The position numbers were made by a program, and so were the translations under genes. A stretch of 29,670 nt of DNA. It comes from Coemansia sp. RSA 1804 (taxonomy: Eukaryota; Kickxellomycota; Kickxellomycetes; Kickxellales; Kickxellaceae). The stretch's first letter is position 1. Each line of letters opens with the position of its first letter. Below the pieces are notes generated by a model. It was given only the letters and a program-made list of their open reading frames with translations, made no database searches and had not been told where the DNA came from. The stretch is taken from assembly GCA_027578815.1 (NCBI GenBank), contig JANBTH010000159.1, positions 1 through 29,670 of the forward strand, in the 5' to 3' direction. This document shows positions 1-7,554 of the stretch, piece after piece.

Positions 1-78
1 AAGGGCCTGGCGGTCTCGGTGCCCTACTGTGTGGGTGCTGCGCTGGTGCTGCTGGGATTCGTTGCTGCTAATCTCTAA
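1..78 (+). CDS. C-terminal end of a membrane protein (partial)
   Basis: Frame 1 is open from the first base and ends at a TAA at 76-78. The 25 visible residues are almost all small or hydrophobic (VPYCVGAALVLLGFVAANL at the end) and look like a last transmembrane helix followed at once by the stop. This would fit the last helix of a transporter such as an MFS permease, but the family cannot be told from one helix. The codons end in G or C as in the neighbouring genes, which favours real coding sequence. The start lies outside the window. Confidence 0.4.
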   Translation, partial: KGLAVSVPYCVGAALVLLGFVAANL

Positions 79-371
79 CCTTCCATTCGAGTGTTGGTTG
101 ATTGGCTGGAATCGGAGGCTCACGTGCATTATATTTTTTTTGGGTAAAAGAAAAGCCAGTCGTTTCATTTTCATTCGCTTTTTTCCCTTTCTCTTTCTCT
201 TTCCATTCCTTTGGGTCTATGCGTCTTTATTGAAGGAGAGGGGACGAGAACTGTATTGTTTGTTTCTTTATTCATACTTTATTATTTTATTTACCAATTC
301 AGCTGTCCAAATTCTCGCAAGAGGAGTAAAATAAAAGCAATTCTTCCTAATACTTTACTTTCCACACGGCT
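79..371 (+). promoter_or_regulatory. Intergenic region and DOT1 leader with pyrimidine tract
   Basis: No gene seen. The stretch from about 176 to 206 is a run of C and T (CTTTCTCTTTCTCTTTCC core). Similar tracts precede most of the GC-rich genes here, so it probably belongs to the DOT1 promoter or leader. No clear TATA box stands at a useful distance. Overlapping frames in this stretch lack the codon bias of the real genes. Confidence 0.4.
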
Positions 372-2228
372 ATGGACCTGTTTTTCGGAGCGCCAAAGAC
401 TCCACAAGCATCAGCGTCAGCGGCCAAGAAGCCGGCGCAGCCAACATTCAATATTCGGGTTGAGGAGAGAGTGGTCGGCAAGCAGAAAACAGCAGCGTCG
501 CGCACACAACAGCCATTCAAACCAAAACAGAAGCCCCGCAGAGAAGCTTCTGGCGGTGGAGAGCATCGGGAGAGCGGGCAGAAGAGGCGGCGAGCCGGGA
601 GCCCAGACTCCGTTGGCTGCAGACGGGAGGAAGACGAGGGAGAGCCCGGGAGGTCCAAAGCAAGAAGAGCCCCTGACGCACACACCACGCCTAACACTAC
701 TGCTACGAAGGTGGCGGCTGTTGCTCGTGCGGTGGTTTCGCCAAGAGACCGGGAAATCGTCAACAGGAACCGCGAGCGCGTCGGGTCGCTGCCTGCTTCT
801 CCGCGGCCTGCCGAGCGATTGCTGGCTGGCAGTAGTAGTAACGCGGCGGAAGACAGAAGGAGACATGGCCGGGGCAGTGCCCAGCGGTTAGCGGAGAAGC
901 AGCGCCCGCGAGAGAAGGCTGCTGATGCTGCGAAGGAGATCGAGCGCTGCGCAAGCGTGCCTCCGCAGAGCATCGGAGGAGCAGGAGGAGCAGCAGGAGG
1001 AGGCAGCGGCAGCGGCGGCGGATTGGGCCATTCGGGTCTGGCGCCGCCCTTGCCAGCCGCGGAGGATGACTCTGAACAAGGCGCGGGAGCGGTGGTCAGC
1101 TCGGCCGATGCGGTCAAGCAGAGCGAGACGCACTACGAGGACTACTTTGAGTGGGACGACGCCGACGAGCGACTGAGCACGATTGATCTGCAGCTGCCGG
1201 GATCAGCGGAGGCCTGCGAGACGTTCTCGCTGCTGATGCCCCGGTCGTACGACCGCGAGGCCACGGAGCCGCGCGACGAGTATCTGCCAGTCAACGATCT
1301 GATGGCGACGGTTCGTGTGGTTGCGATGTATCTCGTCGACTCGCCCGCCTTCCGGCACCGCGTGTGCGAGGACAAGGAGCAGGGCGTCATGCGCCAGCTG
1401 GAGCGCGCGCGCAACAGACGCCGCGGCGCGGAGTTTGTGCGCGCCGTCGGGCTGTTTAACACGATGCTTGCGCACGAGCGGACGGCCGGGCACGTCGGGG
1501 GCGGCGCCCGATTCGGCTCGGCGAATACGATTCCGTCGGAGCTGGCGATCCACATCATCGAGCAGATATACAACCGTGTGGTGGCGCCCACCGTCGGGCT
1601 GCTGCGGCAGTACAAGGCGTTCTCGAACAACGTGTATGGCGAGATCCTGCCGACGCTTGTCAACCAGATCATCGACGATGCGCAGATCACCAGTGATTCG
1701 GTGTTTGTTGATCTTGGCTGCGGGATCGGCAACGTGGTGCTCCAGGTGGCGGCGCAGACCGGGTGCCAGGCGTCGGGCGTGGAGATCATGAAGGTCCCGG
1801 CTCGCTTTGCGCAGCGCCAGGCGCGCGAGTTCGAGCACCGCATGCGGCAGTACCGGCTGGACCACGGATCCGTGCAGGTGTGGCGCGGCGATTTCTGCGA
1901 GAGCGTCGAGGTCCAGCGGCTGCTGCCCGCGGCCGATGTGCTGCTGGTCAACAACTACGCCTTCGATGGCGCGCTTAATCAGAATCTGATGCAGATGTTC
2001 CTGGATCTGAAGGAGGGCGCCCGCATCGTCTCGCTCAGGCCGTTTGTTACTCCCGACCACAAGATCAGCGCCCGCAACTTCCACTCGCCGGAGAGCATCC
2101 TGACTGTCAGGAGATTCGCGTACTGGAGCCAGTGCGTTAGCTGGACGGACAGCGGCGGCGAGTACTTTGTGCAGACCGTCGATCGCTCGCGGATGCGCAA
2201 GTTCCTGGCCTCCCGCGGCATGGCGTAA
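372..2228 (+). CDS. DOT1: Histone H3 lysine-79 methyltransferase Dot1
   Basis: A 618-residue intronless ORF opening with ATG. The first 250 or so residues are basic and low in complexity (Lys/Arg/Ala/Ser/Gly), as in yeast Dot1, where this part binds DNA and nucleosomes. The catalytic domain fills about residues 290-610. It shows a YGE motif (422-424), the AdoMet-binding DLGCGIGN (447-454) and VNNYAF (526-531), the family's signature lining the lysine channel. Length is close to yeast Dot1 (582). There is no SET domain, which sets Dot1 apart from other histone lysine methyltransferases. Dot1 methylates H3K79 in nucleosomes and acts in silencing, transcription and DNA damage signalling. The CDC43-like gene follows on the same strand 381 bp downstream. 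Confidence 0.95.
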   Translation: MDLFFGAPKTPQASASAAKKPAQPTFNIRVEERVVGKQKTAASRTQQPFKPKQKPRREASGGGEHRESGQKRRRAGSPDSVGCRREEDEGEPGRSKARRAPDAHTTPNTTATKVAAVARAVVSPRDREIVNRNRERVGSLPASPRPAERLLAGSSSNAAEDRRRHGRGSAQRLAEKQRPREKAADAAKEIERCASVPPQSIGGAGGAAGGGSGSGGGLGHSGLAPPLPAAEDDSEQGAGAVVSSADAVKQSETHYEDYFEWDDADERLSTIDLQLPGSAEACETFSLLMPRSYDREATEPRDEYLPVNDLMATVRVVAMYLVDSPAFRHRVCEDKEQGVMRQLERARNRRRGAEFVRAVGLFNTMLAHERTAGHVGGGARFGSANTIPSELAIHIIEQIYNRVVAPTVGLLRQYKAFSNNVYGEILPTLVNQIIDDAQITSDSVFVDLGCGIGNVVLQVAAQTGCQASGVEIMKVPARFAQRQAREFEHRMRQYRLDHGSVQVWRGDFCESVEVQRLLPAADVLLVNNYAFDGALNQNLMQMFLDLKEGARIVSLRPFVTPDHKISARNFHSPESILTVRRFAYWSQCVSWTDSGGEYFVQTVDRSRMRKFLASRGMA

Positions 2229-2609
2229 CAGCTAGTTAATTGCTAGAGCGGTTCTTTTATATCTGTTGTTGTTCCTGCCTCTAAATAGTGTGAATGGATA
2301 CCGGACAGGCGTGTAGTCCAACTAGCTCCTCGTTATTGTCGTTGTCGCTGTCGTTGTCGTTGTATGCGTGGGTGCGTTCATCTTTTCTCTTTTCTCTTTG
2401 CCAAATCCGGCAACGAGCTGTATGCGCTTTGTGGACGTCTTTTCTTTTCTCTCTCTCTTTCTCCTGCTTCAGCATTTATTGTTCTTGTTATTTTTCTATA
2501 GAGTGTACCAACAATTCTGGCAATTCAGCCTGGCTTTCCCAGTCCTCCATTATTATTATTGTTTTTTATTCATTCGGTTACCACTCCCATTTCTAATTTC
2601 AATCCACAA
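2229..2609 (+). promoter_or_regulatory. DOT1 / CDC43 intergenic region, pyrimidine-rich
   Basis: No gene supported. It contains a short tandem run of GTCGTT-like units at about 2335-2363 and a long pyrimidine tract at about 2438-2470 (TTTTCTCTCTCTTTCTCC core), likely part of the downstream promoter or leader. The frame of the next gene stays open upstream to 2559, but only by way of a TTG, and those residues do not resemble the family. Confidence 0.4.
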
Positions 2610-3647
2610 ATGTCAGCCCAGGGCCTTTCGGTGGACACCCACGCGCGGTACTTCAAGCACTGCCTGACGATGCTCCCGGCCCAAACGGCGGGGCTCGATG
2701 CCACGCGCATGACGCTGGCGCACCTGTGTCTGGCGGGGCTGGCGGCGCTGGGCCGGCTGGACGAGACGGTATCGAAGCAGGAGAAGATGGAGATGGTGGA
2801 GTGGATATACGCGCAGCAGATCCCGGCGCGCCGCGGCAACGAGGCGTACCGCGGGTTCCGCGGAGGAAGTCTGTTTGGGCCGCACGAGGCGTGCGAGAAT
2901 GTCGCGGCCAACAGCGGCAACGTTGCGGCCACATACAGCGCCCTGTGCGCGCTGCTTATGCTGGGCGACGATCTGGCGAGGGTCGATCGGGAGGCGATCG
3001 TGCGGGCGCTCGGATGCCTGCAGCAGGAGTCCGGCTCGTTTATCCCGCACCCGGGAACCACCGAACGCGACCCGCGGTTCATCTTCTGCGCCTGCGCGAT
3101 CTCGTACATCCTCGACGACTGGCGCGGCGTCGACCGGCTGGCGGCGTCGCGGTACATTGGCGGATGCATCAACTTTGACGGCGGAATGACGCAGGCGCCG
3201 CTGCACGAGTCGCATGGCGGCCATCTGTACTGCTGCGTGGCCAGCCTTTCGCTGATGGGCACGCTGCACAAGGTGGTGGCAGTTGGCGACCGCAGCCGCA
3301 TGCTGCGGTGGGCCATGCTGCACCAGAACGGCGGGTACCAGGGCCGCACCAACAAGGACCCCGACGTGTGCTACTCGTTCTGGATCGGCGCCTCCGTCGA
3401 GATGCTTGGCGGCCACGCGCTGGTCAACTGCGACGAGGTTGCTGCGTTCATCCAGAGCTGCGAGGCCCCGTATGGCGGCGTGTCGAAGAACCCTGACACC
3501 CGCCCTGATCCCCTGCATTCGGCGCTGGGAATCGCCGGCTACGGGTTCTGCCGCTCCGACGAGCTGCCCCGCATGGCGCCGGAGCTCCTGCTGCCCGAGT
3601 CCATCGTTCGGAGCCTGCGTGCTGCGCGGACCAGAAGCGCGGTGTGA
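2610..3647 (+). CDS. CDC43: Protein geranylgeranyltransferase type I, beta subunit
   Basis: 345 residues from the ATG at 2610. The beta subunit of GGTase-I attaches C20 geranylgeranyl to the cysteine of CaaX proteins ending in leucine, such as Rho-type GTPases, together with the shared alpha subunit (RAM2). Prenyltransferase alpha-alpha repeats are visible: FRGGSLFG, GGCINFDGG, NGGYQGRTNK and YGGVSKNPD. The zinc ligands are D252 and C254 in PDVCYSFW, and H303 in DPLHSALG. NGGYQGRTNK-DP-D-CYSFW is the type-I form; farnesyltransferase and Rab GGTase differ here. Length fits the family (377 in human, 376 in yeast). The gene is intronless. The C-terminal LRAARTRSAV is not conserved. Confidence 0.92.
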   Translation: MSAQGLSVDTHARYFKHCLTMLPAQTAGLDATRMTLAHLCLAGLAALGRLDETVSKQEKMEMVEWIYAQQIPARRGNEAYRGFRGGSLFGPHEACENVAANSGNVAATYSALCALLMLGDDLARVDREAIVRALGCLQQESGSFIPHPGTTERDPRFIFCACAISYILDDWRGVDRLAASRYIGGCINFDGGMTQAPLHESHGGHLYCCVASLSLMGTLHKVVAVGDRSRMLRWAMLHQNGGYQGRTNKDPDVCYSFWIGASVEMLGGHALVNCDEVAAFIQSCEAPYGGVSKNPDTRPDPLHSALGIAGYGFCRSDELPRMAPELLLPESIVRSLRAARTRSAV

Positions 3648-4007
3648 CATCATCGCCGCCATTACCACCGTCTAGCTTGCTTGCGTCAAGGTCTATTTTT
3701 GGCAAGTGCTTGGCTGCGGAGGCGCTTGGCACAATCCATGCGTTCCTTGAACGCCTTCTTCTTTCTCCCGATGCTTCTCCGCAACAAGCTCTGGTCCGAG
3801 TGAGAGAAGAGGATGTATGCTGATTTCTCTCTTCTCTCTTCCCCTTTTTCCATCTGTTCTAGAAAAACGCCCACACGGCCTTCCTTTTTTCCTTTTTCCT
3901 TTTCTTCTCCGCTCTTTTGGGACACGCTGCTCTTTCTTGTTTTCCTTTCTTCTTTCTTTGGACGCAGAATACAAACAGCTCCGTAGTATATATAAACACC
4001 AGTGGCC
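3648..4007 (+). promoter_or_regulatory. CDC43 / chitinase intergenic region with pyrimidine tract
   Basis: No gene seen. Two dense pyrimidine tracts lie at about 3821-3857 and 3880-3960, followed by a TATA-like box at 3989-3996. The minus-strand frames here are artefacts of these tracts, being runs of Lys, Arg and Glu. Confidence 0.4.
3989..3996 (+). promoter_or_regulatory. TATA-like box just before the chitinase ATG
   Basis: The sequence TATATAAA ends only 11 nt before the first ATG of the chitinase ORF at 4008. Elsewhere in this window TATA-like boxes lie about 90-150 nt before their ATG. If transcription starts some 30 nt downstream of this box, the first ATG would be missed and the next one in any frame is at 4140. 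Confidence 0.4.
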
Positions 4008-5306
4008 ATGCCCCGCGGCGGTTGGAGTCGTCAGCAGTACATACTATTCAGCGCACTAACGTTTCTCCTCCTGACGGCAATTCTGTACATTCCCCAGCAC
4101 TCTCGCAACAGCAACAAGCACAAGCACAAGGACCCGGCGATGAGCGGCGGACCACGCAAGGTCGGGTACTTCACAGGGTGGTCGATATACGCCCGCAAGT
4201 TCGAGCCGTCGCAGGTGGCGGTGGAGAAGCTGACGCATGTCAACTACGGGTTTGCCAAGCTGGACGAGAACGACCAGATAGCGCTGGTGGATCCGTGGGC
4301 AGATATCCAGAAGGAGTTTGCAGGCACCGAGTATGCGGCAGACGACATGCGCGGCAACATCGGCGAGTTCAACAACGAGAACGGGACGGCGCGATCGAGG
4401 AACCCGCGGCTGCGGACGCTTGTGTCGGTTGGCGGGTGGACGCTGTCGGGAGGGTTTTCGCCAATGGCCGGCGATGCGCGCCGGAGACGCCGGTTCGTGC
4501 AGTCGGTGGGCGAGTTCCTGGCGAAATACAGGTTCGATGGCATCGACATCGATTGGGAGCATCCGGTGGAGGGCGGGATGGACGGGACGGCCCATTCGCC
4601 GCACGACGGCCACAACTACCTGGTTCTGCTGCGCGAGCTGCGTGCGCACCTGGACTCGTCGGCGGTGCCGAGGCCTCGGTTCGGAAGGTTCGAGATCTCG
4701 ATTGCGACGTCGGCGGCTCCCGCCGTGTACCGCCATCTGGATCTCGGATCCATCGCGCATGTGGTGGACCATATCAACATCATGGCCTACGACTACGCGG
4801 GTCCGTGGTCGCCCGTGACCGGCCACCAGCAGAACCTGTTCCACCCGTCCGCCGGCGATTCGGGTCTGGCTAGCAACGACACCGTGTCTGACTTCCTGCA
4901 GCGCGGCGTGCCGCCCGAGAAGATTGTGCTGGGCGTCGGGTTCTTTGGCCGCGGATTCGCCAACGTCTCGGCGGAGCGCGCGGGAGCTGCGCCGCCGGGT
5001 CTCGGATGTCCGTTCAGCGGGTCGCCGCCGGGCACGTGGGAGCAGGGCGTGTTCGACTACAAGGCGCTGCGTGCGGCGCATCTGCGCGAGGGATCCGGAT
5101 ACGCCGTGCATTGGGACGATGCGGCAAAGGCTCCGGTTCTGTACAGCGCCAGCGACCGCGTCATGATCTCCTTCGACAACCCCGTGGCTGTCAGCTGGAA
5201 GGCCGACTACGTGCTGCGTCGCAGGCTGGGCGGCATCATGATCTGGGAGCTGTCGCAGGACTACGGCACCGAGCTGCTCGACAAGATCTGCGAGTATCTG
5301 GGGTGA
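4008..5306 (+). CDS. GH18 chitinase with N-terminal membrane anchor
   Basis: 432 residues from the ATG at 4008 (the frame also reads from a GTG at 4002). Residues 11-28 form one hydrophobic helix after a short basic tail, so the protein is probably a type II membrane protein or signal-anchored. The GH18 barrel begins at RKVGYFTGWSIY (about 49) and runs to the end. It shows the SVGGW strand, the active site DGIDIDWEHP (177-186) with acid E184 and D177/D180/D182, MAYDYAGPW, and GGIMIWELSQD near the C-terminus. All catalytic positions are present, so it should hydrolyse beta-1,4-linked N-acetylglucosamine in wall remodelling or nutrition. No chitin-binding module or GPI signal is seen. A second start at M45 (4140) would give the bare barrel without the anchor. 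Confidence 0.9.
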   Translation: MPRGGWSRQQYILFSALTFLLLTAILYIPQHSRNSNKHKHKDPAMSGGPRKVGYFTGWSIYARKFEPSQVAVEKLTHVNYGFAKLDENDQIALVDPWADIQKEFAGTEYAADDMRGNIGEFNNENGTARSRNPRLRTLVSVGGWTLSGGFSPMAGDARRRRRFVQSVGEFLAKYRFDGIDIDWEHPVEGGMDGTAHSPHDGHNYLVLLRELRAHLDSSAVPRPRFGRFEISIATSAAPAVYRHLDLGSIAHVVDHINIMAYDYAGPWSPVTGHQQNLFHPSAGDSGLASNDTVSDFLQRGVPPEKIVLGVGFFGRGFANVSAERAGAAPPGLGCPFSGSPPGTWEQGVFDYKALRAAHLREGSGYAVHWDDAAKAPVLYSASDRVMISFDNPVAVSWKADYVLRRRLGGIMIWELSQDYGTELLDKICEYLG

Positions 5307-5502
5307 GCGCGGAAAAAAGTGACGTCTAGTATTTTTTCATTGCTTCTTTATCCCCCACCCCAGATCTGCAGATAATGCTGCTTTATCTTTTCTCTCTTTC
5401 TTGGAATTTATAATTAGCTGGATTTCTCGCTTCTTTTCTCTTTCTTGCTTTGCCCTTTTGAATCGACAATCTTTGACTCTCTCCACAAACCCAATTCCCC
5501 AA

Positions 5503-5931
5503 ATGTCACTCGCGCGCTTCCTAAAGTTCACGCTCAGACAGTCGCCGCGGCGGGACTTTGAGAATCTGCGCAAGCTGGACGATGCCAAATGGGGCGACCT
5601 GGTGGGAATCGACGAGCTGGGCAACCGGTACTACCGGAATGCGACGGAGCGGTACGGGCGGGAGCGGTGGTGCGTGCCGGCGGCCAGTCCGCGGTACATG
5701 GATGCGAGCCAGATTCCGCCGCGCTGGCATTCGTGGCTCCACAAAACTACCGATGAGGTGCCCCGCGCGACTCCGCAGGAGGACTCTGCCTTCCTGTGCC
5801 GCCCAAAGTGGATGGCCTTCCCGCATTACGAGAACTACACATGCACGAACAAGGCCAGCGTCACGTATAACACGGTGCGCCCGAAGGTCGATTCGTGGGA
5901 CCCGGCCGTTGCCGAGCGCTCCTCCTCCTAG
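5503..5931 (+). CDS. NDUFA12: Complex I accessory subunit NDUFA12 (B17.2 / N7BM)
   Basis: 142 residues from the ATG at 5503. It belongs to the B17.2 family of accessory subunits on the matrix arm of mitochondrial NADH:ubiquinone oxidoreductase. Signature pieces are LVGIDELGNRYYRN, ERYGRERWCVP and PPRWHSWLHKTTDEVP, in the family order and spacing, and the length matches the human protein (145). The paralogous assembly factor NDUFAF2 shares the fold, but the complete WHSWLH block and the tail favour NDUFA12. The basic N-terminus (SLARFLKFTLRQSPRR) could act as a mitochondrial targeting sequence. The gene lies 196 bp after the chitinase on the same strand, behind a pyrimidine-rich leader. It is intronless. 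Confidence 0.9.
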   Translation: MSLARFLKFTLRQSPRRDFENLRKLDDAKWGDLVGIDELGNRYYRNATERYGRERWCVPAASPRYMDASQIPPRWHSWLHKTTDEVPRATPQEDSAFLCRPKWMAFPHYENYTCTNKASVTYNTVRPKVDSWDPAVAERSSS

Positions 5932-6346
5932 AATGAAAATGAAAAGAGCGGGGAGTGGTTGACTGGAAGTGGAGTGGTTTGTTTGTTTTCTTTGTTTGTT
6001 TCTTCTTTGTTCATCTCTATAAAGTATTCGCCAGCTGCCCGCCACACAAATACGCAAATAAATGGTTATTAAAGTCTTGTCGTTTTTGTGGCTCTTTCAA
6101 CCCTTTTGGTTTAAAGGCCTTTGCACTTAAATGCAATAAACTTCATTGAAATGGCGGCTATAAAGAAAGGCCAGTATTGGATGGGATATTAACAGCCAAA
6201 GCAAACACCATCCACCGGTATAATACAAGTACAAGATTATGCTATAAAAAGCACAAGACATCCTCGCCCTAGTGCTTCTCTTATTTTCTCTCCAACTAAA
6301 AGTAGACTGATATCACCCTAGCTAACCCCCGCCTCTCCAACTAAAC
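5932..6346 (+). promoter_or_regulatory. NDUFA12 3' region and promoter of the 6347 microprotein gene
   Basis: Base composition shifts towards AT after about 5990. Three TATA-like words occur: TATAAAG at 6018-6024, TATAAAG near 6170 and TATAAAAA at 6243-6250. Only the last stands at the distance (104 nt) seen for other microprotein genes here. A 22-codon ORF at 6062-6130 follows the first word but is too short to support. Confidence 0.35.
6243..6250 (+). promoter_or_regulatory. TATA box of the 6347 gene
   Basis: TATAAAAA, 104 nt before the ATG at 6347. The leader between them is rich in C, T and A and contains no ATG. The spacing matches the boxes before the microprotein genes of the AT-rich regions (92-148 nt). 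Confidence 0.5.
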
Positions 6347-6583
6347 ATGCCGAATGTTAAAGATACTATTGGTAAGTATGATGGCTCTAAATCTTTGAGG
6401 GCGCATCTCAATAAAGACGGCAGCTACACCTTGAGTATAGGCGAAGGAAAGGAATTCAATGCGACATTTGAAGAGTATCAAAAGCTTAACAAGAAGAGAG
6501 AAAAGTACGGAAAGAACCACCCGTCAAAGCTGACTGCGCTGCTGAGACAAAGAGAAAAGGAAAAGGAAAAGACGTCAAAGTAA
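6347..6583 (+). CDS. Microprotein, 78 residues, probable relative of family D
   Basis: A small charged protein of unknown function, from an ATG at 6347 to TAA. No signal peptide or membrane helix is seen. The central part (KDGSYTLSIGEGKEFNATF, then EEYQKLNKK) has the same plan as the family D proteins at 24391, 26812 and 28114: aromatic-Tyr-x-hydrophobic strand, turn, second strand, then Glu-Tyr/His-Asn/Gln helix. Unlike them it has a Lys/Glu-rich tail of about 25 residues (LTALLRQREKEKEKTSK). Codon use is AT-richer than the neighbouring housekeeping genes, and it has its own TATA box. It may be a family member that moved into, or stayed in, the GC-rich block. Similarity was judged by eye. 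Confidence 0.6.
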   Translation: MPNVKDTIGKYDGSKSLRAHLNKDGSYTLSIGEGKEFNATFEEYQKLNKKREKYGKNHPSKLTALLRQREKEKEKTSK

Positions 6584-6695
6584 ATACATGGATTGGAACG
6601 TATATACAATATATATTATTTCACCTACATATATTGGCAACCCACTTGAATTTTTTTTATTTACTTTTACAGGATAATGAAATATATACAGGAAA

Positions 6696-7151
6696 CTAGT
6701 CCCACTCCCATCCATACTCTCGCCTATGCTTCTTTGCCCTTTCGGCGACCCTTCTTCTTCTCTTGCCTGCAGTGCTACCGGCCGGTCTTCCGGGCCTTCT
6801 TTTCTTGACATACGGTCTAAGCCCGCTGTTCCGCAGCGACCGAGCCACGGTATTCCGGCCGACATCCACGCCCACCAGGTCGGAGGACGCGAGTCTCCGC
6901 TGTATGGCCGCCGCATCGCCATCGGGCTCCCTGGTTGCCAGCCGCGCAATCAGCGTGTCGTCGCGTTTGCCGAGCTTCCGTGGCCGCCCGCCAGTGCGGC
7001 GGGGTGGCATCCGGGCCGCGCTGTGCTGCCGCCACCGCGACACCGTGGATGAGCTCTCGCCGAGCTCGCTGCCTACTTCGCGGATCGTGTGGCCCGACAT
7101 TAGCAACGAGATCCCGTCGAGTCTGGTGGCTTCTGAAATGGTGGTTCTCAT
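6696..7151 (-). CDS. Tc1/mariner-type transposase reduced to its DNA-binding half
   Basis: 151 residues from the ATG at 7151. The first helix-turn-helix (about 5-45, with SEATRLDGISLLMSGHTIREVG) and a GRPRKL linker (55-60) are followed by a second HTH of the Tc3 type (about 61-110), an AT-hook-like RRPGRPAG and a basic RRRRVAERAKKHRREYGWEWD end. In full-length Tc1 proteins the DDE catalytic domain starts right after this W-x-x-V/W motif, but here a stop codon follows and no DDE sequence is found in the 110 bp before the convergent gene. It therefore cannot transpose by itself. The ATG has a pyrimidine-rich leader like host genes, and codon use matches the neighbours, so it may be a domesticated DNA-binding protein. 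An old truncated copy is the alternative. Confidence 0.75.
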   Translation of the reverse strand: MRTTISEATRLDGISLLMSGHTIREVGSELGESSSTVSRWRQHSAARMPPRRTGGRPRKLGKRDDTLIARLATREPDGDAAAIQRRLASSDLVGVDVGRNTVARSLRNSGLRPYVKKRRPGRPAGSTAGKRRRRVAERAKKHRREYGWEWD

Positions 7152-7554
7152 TGTTTGCGCATAGAAAAAAAGAGCCGAATGTTCAATATTGAATGTGTAA
7201 AAGAACAGGAAGAGAGAAAGGGTATTGGACATCATGTACCACATTCTGTCCGTTTTGGTTATATATTACTGCACCCTGTGGAATATTAATAAAACTATTG
7301 CTAAATGTGGTGGTGGTACGGAAAGGCTGGAGCATCCTAGAGACACCCACCCAACCAACCCACACACAGCCTTTGCAACCAAAGAGCAAAAACACTTTTC
7401 ATCACCATCCACCAGCAAACCGTTCTGGTATGTCATCAGCATGCTAAAGAGCTAGATGTCTCTTGTTCGATATAGATAAAACACTGCTGTAATAGAAAAA
7501 AGAAACAACAACAACAAAAAATGCCAAAATGGTACACACATCTCTCATTCTCTC
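7152..7554. other. Intergenic: leader of the transposase-like gene and 3' region of DSK2
   Basis: No gene supported. On the minus strand a pyrimidine tract at about 7200-7222 precedes the transposase-like ATG. The rest holds CA-rich and AC-rich patches (about 7345-7372) and an A-rich stretch at 7495-7520 next to the DSK2 stop. Short open frames on both strands have no family resemblance. Confidence 0.3.

Noticed and set aside
347..1117. Long minus-strand and shifted frames within DOT1 and other GC-rich genes
   Set aside because: They mirror the real gene in another frame, are rich in Arg, Ala and Pro as expected from GC-rich third positions, and show no domain.
2559..2609. N-terminal extension of the CDC43 frame
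   Set aside because: The upstream start is TTG and the residues do not match the family; the ATG at 2610 fits.
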